Positions 42,025-48,340 of a DNA stretch of 64,000 bases are shown piece after piece. The translations under genes were made by a program, and so were the position numbers. Location: the NCBI GenBank assembly GCA_964458935.1, contig CAYWKS010000002.1, positions 122,497 to 186,496 of the forward strand. Reading direction: 5' to 3'. How positions within the stretch are numbered: the first letter of the stretch is position 1; the number at the start of each line of letters is the position of its first letter. This DNA comes from CAYWKS01 sp964458935. GTDB lineage: Bacteria; Planctomycetota; Phycisphaerae; Phycisphaerales; Zrk34. The notes beneath the pieces were generated by a model. It searched no databases. It had not been told where the DNA came from and was given only the letters and a program-made list of their open reading frames with translations.

Positions 42025-42723
42025 TCATCCGTTGACGTAGATCGTTTCCCCGGGCGTGAACGCGCGGTCGCCGGTGATGCAGTCGCGGATGAGTTGGGCC
42101 ACCTGGTCGGGCTCCAGCGCCTTGTCGGCGGGCACCTGCTTCTCGGTGAACATGCCGCGGAGCATGGGCGTTTCCACGGCGCCGGGACCGATGCAGACCG
42201 CCCCGACCCCGATCTTCTTGCCCTCCTGCGCCGTCATGTGGGTGAACATGTTCACCGCGGCCTTGACCGTGGCGTAGACGCCGAACCCCGGGAATGGGTC
42301 CTTCGCCGCCATCGAGGAGACGTTGACGATCATGCCCGACTTCTGCTGGGTGAACACCGGCCACACCGCCCGGGTCGCTGCGTAGACCGATGTGAGGTTG
42401 ACGTCCACCATCTGCCGCCATTCCTCGACCTCGGTCTGGGCGATGGGCTTGAGCAGGGCCTTGCCGGCGATGTTCGCCAGGGCGTCGATGCGGCCCCACT
42501 GCTCGGCGACCTGCCCGACGGCCTGGTCGATCGCCGCCGGATCGGCCACGTCGCAGGGCAGCGGCCAAGCGCTGGGCCCGATGTCCGCTGCAAGTTCCTT
42601 GAGTTTGTCCTCCGAGCGGGCGAGCAGGACGGTGCGAAAGTCGGCCTCGGCGAGGCGGATGGCGGTTGCCCGGCCGATCCCGCTCGACGCGCCGGTGACG
42701 ATAGCGGTCTTCTGGTCAGTCAT
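42025..42723 (-). CDS. Short-chain dehydrogenase/reductase (SDR)
   Basis: A 232-residue classical SDR. The NAD(P) motif is TGASSGIGRATA, the NAG-like segment is LANIAGKAL, a Ser occurs in NVSSMAA, and the catalytic Tyr-Lys pair is YATVKAA (YxxxK). GPGAVETPM follows. It reduces or oxidises an unidentified alcohol or ketone. A TAGACT box ends 6 nt before the ATG, so it has its own leaderless promoter independent of the terminator 68 nt upstream. Confidence 0.88.
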   Translation of the reverse strand: MTDQKTAIVTGASSGIGRATAIRLAEADFRTVLLARSEDKLKELAADIGPSAWPLPCDVADPAAIDQAVGQVAEQWGRIDALANIAGKALLKPIAQTEVEEWRQMVDVNLTSVYAATRAVWPVFTQQKSGMIVNVSSMAAKDPFPGFGVYATVKAAVNMFTHMTAQEGKKIGVGAVCIGPGAVETPMLRGMFTEKQVPADKALEPDQVAQLIRDCITGDRAFTPGETIYVNG

Positions 42724-42729
42724 CCCAGC

Positions 42730-42735
42730 AGTCTA
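42730..42735 (-). promoter_or_regulatory. -10 hexamer (TAGACT) of the leaderless SDR promoter
   Basis: TAGACT on the minus strand ends 6 nt before ATG 42723. Confidence 0.45.
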
Positions 42736-42790
42736 CTGGCGAACTCCGAGTCAGAATGCCTGGCCGGCGAGTACGCCTGGATTGGTGCGC

Positions 42791-42826
42791 AAAAAAACAG
42801 CACCGTGCCGTGAAGCAGCGGTGCTG
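42791..42826 (-). terminator. Rho-independent terminator, minus strand
   Basis: A perfect 8-bp stem CAGCACCG/CGGTGCTG (42819-42826 and 42798-42805) with a 13-nt loop is followed by seven Ts on the minus strand (42791-42797). Confidence 0.7.
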
Positions 42827-42921
42827 GTGGGAAGAGAGAGAGAGCTAAGCGGTATACAGTCGCGTCTTCCCTGCTGGCGTTTCTCTCTCTCTCGCCGCGA
42901 CTGATATTCTCATTTCGAACG
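42791..42921 (-). ncRNA. Candidate small RNA with interleaved inverted repeats
   Basis: The nuoI-SDR interval holds a minus-strand promoter-like pair, a structured body and an intrinsic terminator, predicting a transcript of about 130 nt. The body contains two long perfect inverted repeats that cross: 11-bp GAGAGAGAGAG/CTCTCTCTCTC (42834-42844 with 42883-42893) and 8-bp CAGTCGCG/CGCGACTG (42857-42864 with 42896-42903). They form a pseudoknot-type topology or two exclusive folds. A 22-codon frame starts within it but has no ribosome site. It could also be the 3' UTR of nuoI. Confidence 0.42.
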
Positions 42922-42927
42922 TTCACA

Positions 42928-42955
42928 AATATAACCCGATTCCGGCCGAATGCAA
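42928..42955 (-). promoter_or_regulatory. Sigma70-like promoter for the small-RNA candidate
   Basis: On the minus strand TTGCAT (42955-42950), a 16-bp spacer and TATATT (42933-42928) sit in an AT-rich patch; transcription would start near 42921. Confidence 0.45.
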
Positions 42956-43028
42956 CCCATAAACACAGAAATAATCCGACCGAGGCCCTTATCAGCCCGC
43001 CAGGGGCCGCAGGCCCACATAACTCCGG

Positions 43029-43577
43029 CTACATCGGCTTTTTACCGACCGTCTCGTCGTAGACCGCCAGGAGCTTCTGCTTGTCGAAGATCAGCTCCTG
43101 CCGACTCATGCCGACGATGTCATATTCGGGGGTCAGCTCGATGGCATCGACCGGGCACGCCTCCTCGCACATACCGCAGTAGATGCACCGCAGCTCATCG
43201 ATGTCGAACTTGACCGGGTACTTCTCGCGGTCGTCCCAGGGGCTCTCGGCACCCTCGATATGGATGCAATTGGCCGGGCAGGCGGTGGCACACATGAAGC
43301 AGGCGACGCATTTGACACGATCCTGCTCGTCGCGGTTGAGCCGATGCACACCGCGGTAGTTGCCCAGGTACATGCCGCCTTCGAGCACGTCGTAGTCCTC
43401 GCGGCGTTCCTCGGGGTACTGCATCGTCTTGAGGTAGCGGGTGCGGTTGCCGCGGACGGTGCCCAGCACATGCTTCATGGTTGTGCCCAGGCCCTTGAAC
43501 ACCTCGGGCAGGTAGGACTGCTGGGCCGGGGTGAGCCGGGGCGATTCGATGACGGTGATGTCGCTGTCGTCGATCAT
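43029..43577 (-). CDS. nuoI: NADH-quinone oxidoreductase subunit I-like ferredoxin protein
   Basis: A 182-residue protein with two [4Fe-4S] motifs, CVACFMCATACPANC and CIYCGMCEEACPVDA, inside the NuoI context (MYLGNYRGVHRLNRDEQDRVKCVACFMC; ELRCIYCGMCEEACP; YDIVGMSRQELIFDK). It carries electrons between flavin and quinone modules of complex I. The start at 43577 has GGAG upstream. Other nuo genes are normally adjacent but none is in this window, so either complex I genes are dispersed or this is an orphan copy. Confidence 0.88.
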   Translation of the reverse strand: MIDDSDITVIESPRLTPAQQSYLPEVFKGLGTTMKHVLGTVRGNRTRYLKTMQYPEERREDYDVLEGGMYLGNYRGVHRLNRDEQDRVKCVACFMCATACPANCIHIEGAESPWDDREKYPVKFDIDELRCIYCGMCEEACPVDAIELTPEYDIVGMSRQELIFDKQKLLAVYDETVGKKPM

Positions 43578-44448
43578 GGCAGAGGCTCCGATAGGCAGCT
43601 TGGCATTGTTGTGAAGGCGGGGTTGGCAGTCAACATCGCGCTTTGGCCGGATGGGGCGGCTGCCGACAGTTCCCCGCCGGGCTCGTGAGCGGGCGGGCTC
43701 GTGAACAGATCGGCAAGTCGGCGGTCGATCGTGTCCGGGCGGAAGCGTGGCCGGCCGCGTCTGGCGCCGCGGCAAGGGCGAAACGACCTGCTGCTGCGCC
43801 GCCTGGTGTCGCGTGTCCGGGTGGGGCACCCCCCCCGCGGGCCGCGGTATCGGTAAGGGTCGCTGGGGCGGGCAGTTGCGTCGCGGCCGCGGCACGAAGA
43901 CGCCATTTCCAGGGGTTTGCGGGGATGTCCGGGGGTGTCCGGGGGTGTCCGGGCGGTCAGAGGGTGTCCGGGCCCGCCGGCGTTGGTTGGGGGCAGAACA
44001 GCCCGGTCGACATAGGGCAGGATGATGGCTTTCATGACGCGCCTCTATTAGAGGGGCTGCCGACCCGGGCACGCGCATGCGGGCGTCGCCGGGGGTGCGG
44101 CGGAAAGCGTTAACCTGTTCAGGGTCAGGTCGGTAAAACTTTTTGCCCGGCCTGGAGATTTCGCCGGATCGGCGGTCGCGCCGGTGCGCGCTCGGCCACG
44201 GGACGGCATCCCGCAGCCAATCGCCCGCAACGGATCATCCAGGGGTCGGTTGTGCGGCTGCCTGCCCCAGGCGGGTTGAACGCCTCGCGTCCCCCATCAC
44301 CCGGGGCACTTCGCTTCCTGCCTGACCGGCAAATTGATTTCTGGCGAGCCGGAGTCAGGGGCCCGTGCACTGCGAAGCATCGCCTTGCGGCGCAGCACGA
44401 GTTGGCGGGGCGGGGTCAGCAAGTCCAGTACCCGCCTCGAAGCATACC
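43578..44448. other. 871-bp interval without a convincing gene; repeat-bearing
   Basis: Open frames here are Arg/Pro/Gly-rich and look like high-GC chance ORFs. One, on the minus strand (43574-44035), overlaps the nuoI start as ATGA but has no family resemblance. The interval contains a run of GTGTCCGGG copies (43731-43972), a CCTCT-AAT-AGAGG palindrome near 44043, a run of eight Cs at about 43831 and a T5 run near 44136. No RNase P, SRP or tmRNA signature was recognised. Confidence 0.5.
43731..43972 (+). repeat. Six copies of a 9-bp G/C-rich motif (RTGTCCGGG)
   Basis: Copies start at 43731, 43813, 43925, 43935, 43945 and 43964; the three at 43925-43953 form a 10-bp tandem repeat. The G runs could support quadruplex structure. 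Function unknown. Confidence 0.6.
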
Positions 44449-45054
44449 CTACACGATGCGCCTATCAAAGCACTCCTCGTCCGTTCCATCCGGAACGATG
44501 GGCCACCCATCTGTGTCCACAATTCGCCTCAACCATGCTTCGAACGATTCGTCAGTTCCCCATCCATCATTGCCTGCGCGTGCTTCACAAAGGTCCTTAT
44601 CATCAATGCCCGCCTCGGCGTATACCACATCCCATGCACTTACCAAGTGTCGGAGGGCGAAGTAGTTTCCATCGTCCAGATCGCAGAACCGAACGATTCG
44701 CGGGCTCGTCACCTCGTCCGTGAATCGGTCAATGGTCTGCCGTAACTCCGAAAGATTCAGAAGGCGGTAAGGATAGAGCATACGGATCATGCCGCCGTTC
44801 CATCGCTGATAAAACTCACGAAAGTCGTCAGGCAACTTGATGTCGTATTGTTGCTCAAGAGCCTCGATTGCGCCCGGCGTCGCATCAGCCAACGCTGGAG
44901 CGAGCACAGCCACGGTGTTGCCGTCGTTCTGTTCAGACAATTGGATGCGCTTCCCGCCCGAATCAAAGTCCATGAGGTAATCGTGAGGCCCACCGGCCAA
45001 GCGATAGGTTCGGGGGTTCTGCATTAGATCGTAAATGAAGTCATATCGCGACAT
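44449..45054 (-). CDS. SMI1/KNR4 (SUKH) family protein
   Basis: A 201-residue protein; start 45054 (MSRYDFIYDL) is preferred over 45135. The SUKH core is clear: IEALEQQYDIKLPDDFREFYQRWNGG split across the first helix and strand, then YPYRLLNLSELRQ, IVRFCDLDDGNYFALR and SFEAWLRRIV near the end. SUKH proteins are often immunity proteins of polymorphic toxin systems or regulatory adaptors. The gene is visibly lower in GC than its neighbours, consistent with transfer. No toxin gene is adjacent, so a solitary or orphan immunity role is inference. Confidence 0.75.
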   Translation of the reverse strand: MSRYDFIYDLMQNPRTYRLAGGPHDYLMDFDSGGKRIQLSEQNDGNTVAVLAPALADATPGAIEALEQQYDIKLPDDFREFYQRWNGGMIRMLYPYRLLNLSELRQTIDRFTDEVTSPRIVRFCDLDDGNYFALRHLVSAWDVVYAEAGIDDKDLCEARAGNDGWGTDESFEAWLRRIVDTDGWPIVPDGTDEECFDRRIV

Positions 45055-45279
45055 GGTGAACACCGACGCAAGGTGCAGCATGCAGGGCTTGGCGGTCCGG
45101 TCTTCGGCCGTGAGCTCCCATCGGCCCGAACTCATGCCCGAGGGCAGCCGAACGGGTGCGGGGGTTTACACACCGAGTAGTTGCACGGCCATCTCAACAG
45201 CGCAACACCGGATGCGCCAAGCCCGTCACATGATCCGCGCTGATGATCCCGATGATCCCAGCGCGAACCATGCATTTGC

Positions 45280-45956
45280 TCAATCCGTTTCATCTGATTG
45301 CTCGTCGCTCTGCCCCAACAGCCGCATGATGTCATCGGGTTCGAAGTGGACGTCGCCGCCCTTCTGCTTGATGGCGCTGATGGCTTTGGCGACGCGNNNN
45401 NNNNNNNNNNNNNNNNNNNNNNNNNNNNNNNNNNNNNNNNNNNNNNNNNNNNNNNNNNNNNNNNNNNNNNNNNNNNNNNNNNNNNNNNNNNNNNNNCGAA
45501 GTGGACGTCGCCGCCCTTCTGCTTGATGGCGCTGATGGCTTTGGCGACGCGCTCGAGAGCTTCGGCGCGTTTGAGCGCTGCCTCGGCGCGTGTCCTCTCG
45601 GCGTTGGCTTTGCGTTCGTCGGCTTCGGCCTCGGCCCGGCGTTCGTCGATCGCGGCTTGCCTGCGCGTGGCATCGGCGACGGCATACTTCTCGGCCGCCT
45701 CGGCGACCGTCTTCTCCGCCTCGGCGGCGCGGATGTCGTTATCCGTCTCGACGCGGCGGATGCCCTCGCGAAGCGCCCACTCGGCGGTCTCGGGCGTACG
45801 GCCCTGTAGCCACGCCCAGAACCGGCCCCACATGCTGATCGTCGCCTTCGCCTGTGGCTCGACCAGTTGCTCGGGGACGTCCGACGGCGCGACGCCCTTG
45901 CGCACGATGCGCGATTCGGCCACTTCGTCGGAGTGGTCGGGAAGCAACCGGCTCAT
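45280..45956 (-). CDS. Coiled-coil protein interrupted by an assembly gap
   Basis: ATG 45956 to TGA 45280, broken by the N run. The right part encodes a Trp-containing N-terminus (SMWGRFWAWLQGRT) followed by a long charged coiled coil rich in A, E, K and R (about residues 60-145). The left part encodes the end EPDDIMRLLG plus an acidic tail. As given, the frame is lost across the gap; if the duplicated 55 bp and the Ns are collapsed, 522 nt remain and the frame is restored to a 173-residue protein. The start overlaps the upstream gene's stop as ATGA. Function unknown. Confidence 0.65.
45342..45551. repeat. 55-bp identical ends flanking the scaffold gap
   Basis: Bases 45342-45396 and 45497-45551 are identical over 55 bp and lie immediately on either side of the 100 Ns. 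This is the pattern of two contigs that share a k-mer-length overlap but were joined with an arbitrary gap. Confidence 0.9.
45397..45496. other. Assembly gap of 100 Ns
   Basis: Exactly 100 unknown bases, the conventional length for a gap of undetermined size, inside the coiled-coil gene. Confidence 1.
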
Positions 45957-46744
45957 CGCAGCGCCTCTGTCGGCTCGAAGACCTCCGACTCCGGGCTGAT
46001 CTCGAGACCGAAGCCGCCGTGTGCGCGGTGGAGGTCGGATAGCGCTGCGAAGAGTTCGGCGATGTCGTCTGCGTCGGCGTCGCCGGGGTCGATGTAGACG
46101 GAAACGCGATCGCCGCCGGGCTGCCGGCCTGCCGGGGTGACGTGCGTGCCTGTTTCGCGTTGCTCCGTGGCCCGGCCTGTCACCGGGTCGACGTCCGGCC
46201 AGCCATCGGGCGCGCCCTCGGGCCACATCGGGCCGAACACCTCCTGCGCAACCGGCGTGTCATCGTCCCACCGCTCGTCAGCCGCGCGGCGACGGATTGA
46301 CTCGAAGTCGGAGCGAATGGCACGAGCGACGGCGTCGGAATTGGCGAATCCGGCGGCGATGGCGGCGGCTTCGCCGGCGGCGTGGACGGCGGCGTGGGCG
46401 GCGGCGGCGGCGCGGGCGCCGTGGACGGCGGCGGCGGCGCGGGCGGCGAGGACGGCGGCGCGGGCGGCGTGGCCGGCGGCGTCGACGTAGTGGTCATCGA
46501 CGTAGGCGTCGACGCGGGCGGCGACGGCGCGGGCGGCGTGGGCGGCGCGGGCGGCGGCATTCGCTGCGATCGCAATCGCAGTGTCAATCGCTTCGAGGTC
46601 ACCTGAAAGCGCGACGGGCCTGGCGTGAAGATACAGCGGCCGGACGCGCCCGGCGCAGCGCGCTGCGAACGCAACGCGCGCCCAGCGCGGCAATTGCTTG
46701 AGTTCTGCTGTTGACGGAATCGCTGTATCGCCTTGATCGCTCAT
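45953..46744 (-). CDS. Ala-rich hypothetical protein with a conserved-looking C-terminal module
   Basis: A 263-residue protein with CCGGAG just before ATG 46744. Residues about 14-40 (LPRWARVAFAARCAGRVRPL) look like a defined motif; about 50-135 is an extreme Ala-rich helical stretch (roughly half Ala, many GCG codons); the C-terminus (about 215-255) has VSVYIDPGDADADDIAELF then ALSDLHRAHGGFGLEI, a compact alpha/beta-looking module. No enzyme motif was seen. Its TGA overlaps the ATG of the coiled-coil gene, so the two form an operon. It may be an adaptor or conflict-system component, but that is speculation. Confidence 0.65.
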   Translation of the reverse strand: MSDQGDTAIPSTAELKQLPRWARVAFAARCAGRVRPLYLHARPVALSGDLEAIDTAIAIAANAAARAAHAARAVAARVDAYVDDHYVDAAGHAARAAVLAARAAAAVHGARAAAAAHAAVHAAGEAAAIAAGFANSDAVARAIRSDFESIRRRAADERWDDDTPVAQEVFGPMWPEGAPDGWPDVDPVTGRATEQRETGTHVTPAGRQPGGDRVSVYIDPGDADADDIAELFAALSDLHRAHGGFGLEISPESEVFEPTEALR

Positions 46745-46961
46745 GACCGCTCCGGAAGCCGACGGAACCTGTCATTACACGATAGCCGCACACGCCCCCG
46801 CCGAACAGTCCAATCTTCTAACTGCAGACCCAGCACGCCCCCGGGCCCCGGCACGTCGGACGGCGTGTCGTTGGGGGCATGTGGCGTGACCTGCGGGTCT
46901 TGGTGGGTGGGGGTGCATGCTGCTAGACTGTTAGTGGAGGGTTAGCCGCTCCGGAGGTCAC

Positions 46962-47756
46962 GTGACCACTGCATGCCGCGCCAACGTGAGCCTGAGCACG
47001 GTGTTGAAGCCCGACAGCTTCGATGGTGGCGGTGTGGGCGAACCGCCGCGAGCCATGATCTTCGACTTCGGCGACACGCTGGTGCGTTTTGCGCACATCG
47101 ACAAGCGGGCGCTGTTTGAGCAGGCGGCGTGGCGGACGTACCGGATGTGGGCGGAGCGTCAGTCGCGGATGCCGGGGTTCCGGCGGTATTACCTGCACCA
47201 GGCGTTCGCGATGCGGTGGGCGTTTGCGAAGACGATGGTGTTGCGGCGGGAACTGGATGCGCTGGGTTATCTGCAACGGGCGTGTCGGAAGCTGTGGCTG
47301 CAGGCGCCGCGGGAGTTTTTCGACGAGCTGATGTGGCAGTGGTACCGGCCGCTGGTCGACCGGGCGGAGGTGGAGCCGGACGCGGAGGCGACCCTGGATC
47401 GTCTGCGGGCGAGCGGGTGCCGCCTGGGGCTCATATCGAACACTTTCTTGCCGGGCTTTGTGATGGACCGTCACCTGGAGAAACTGGGCTTGAAGTCGTA
47501 CTTCCCTGTACGGGTGTACTCGAGCGAGGTGCGGTATCGCAAGCCGGACGTGCGGATCTTCCAGGCGGCGCTGCTGGAGCTGGGCGTGTCGGCGGAGCAG
47601 GCGATCTATGTGGGTGACACGTTCGAGCAGGACGTGGTGGGGGCGCGGCGAGCGGGGATGCGTGCGGTGTGGAAGCCGATCGACGGGGTGAACGGCCACC
47701 GGCATCAGCGTGAGGCGGCGGTGATCGAGCGTCTGGGTGAGTTGGCGCCGGCGTAG
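46962..47756 (+). CDS. HAD-superfamily hydrolase
   Basis: A 264-residue HAD phosphatase-like protein starting at GTG 46962, which has GGAGG at 5-nt spacing; a TAGACT box lies about 30 nt upstream. Motif I is IFDFGDTLV (nucleophile Asp at about 34, DxGDT form of the L-2-haloacid/CbbY-like group), motif II LISNTF, motif III RKPD and motif IV YVGDTFEQDVVGA. The cap domain is helical. The first 30 residues precede the fold and may not be conserved. Substrate unknown. Confidence 0.82.
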   Translation: MTTACRANVSLSTVLKPDSFDGGGVGEPPRAMIFDFGDTLVRFAHIDKRALFEQAAWRTYRMWAERQSRMPGFRRYYLHQAFAMRWAFAKTMVLRRELDALGYLQRACRKLWLQAPREFFDELMWQWYRPLVDRAEVEPDAEATLDRLRASGCRLGLISNTFLPGFVMDRHLEKLGLKSYFPVRVYSSEVRYRKPDVRIFQAALLELGVSAEQAIYVGDTFEQDVVGARRAGMRAVWKPIDGVNGHRHQREAAVIERLGELAPA

Positions 47757-48340
47757 GGTGTGTGATCGAGCGGCGGTCCGGGGGTGTGAGCTGCGCGCGT
47801 CAACAGGCGGCTCGACCGGGTTGCGATCGAACCGCCTGTATCGATGGCGCGGCGCCGTCCGCCGGTGGTGCCGGCGTGCCCTGCATGCCTGTACCAGCCG
47901 CCCGCGTTCGCGTGGCAGCAGGGCTGCGGCGCCGATGTCGCAAGGCGTGGGTGACCGCAGCGCGGGTCCGGCGTCGGGTGAGCCGGCCCGGGGCGATCAC
48001 GGCGTTGTCCTCGCAAGCCCGGTCAAACCGTCCGACAGACCCGGCGCGGCCTCGCCTGGCGGCGAGGCTGGGGGTCCGTGGCTTGGAGCGTCTCTCTGTT
48101 CCCAGGGGGATGCCGGCGGTCTGCCGACAGCGGCGAAGCACCCGGATACAGACAAGGGGCGTGCCAAGACCGGGCGTCGCGCCGGGGGAGGATTATTAGT
48201 GCGCTATGGGCAAGGTCTTACGCGATCGCGGCGGGCGACGGGCGTTTGTGCGGGTTGTAGCGATCGTAGGGGCCGGTGGTGTGGGGCGGACATGCCGGGG
48301 CGTTGGACGTTGCGCCGGGCCCTCGCGGCAACGGCCTGAG
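47757..48340. other. 584-bp interval without a recognised feature
   Basis: Plus-strand frames here (for example 47762-48199) are Arg/Ala-rich with no family resemblance and no good ribosome site. No terminator, tRNA or array was seen. It separates the HAD gene from the convergent mfd. Confidence 0.5.

Noticed and set aside
42720..42926. 68-codon minus-strand frame over the small-RNA candidate
   Set aside because: It runs through the intrinsic terminator and its T tract and into the SDR start, with no ribosome site.
43925..43953. Possible CRISPR-like array
   Set aside because: The repeats are 9-10 bp, mostly without spacers, and no cas gene is present.
43574..44035. Minus-strand 153-codon frame overlapping the nuoI start by ATGA
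   Set aside because: Its Arg/Pro/Ser composition is that of antisense high-GC frames, it has no recognisable motif, and it covers the tandem repeats. The ATGA overlap alone is not enough.
46297..46701. Plus-strand Arg-rich and Gly-rich frames over the Ala-rich gene
   Set aside because: They are the mirror of the GCG-codon alanine tract on the minus strand; the minus-strand gene has a proper ribosome site and an operon overlap.
47762..48199. Plus-strand 145-codon frame just after the HAD gene
   Set aside because: Arg- and Ala-rich, GTG start without ribosome site, no family resemblance; likely chance.
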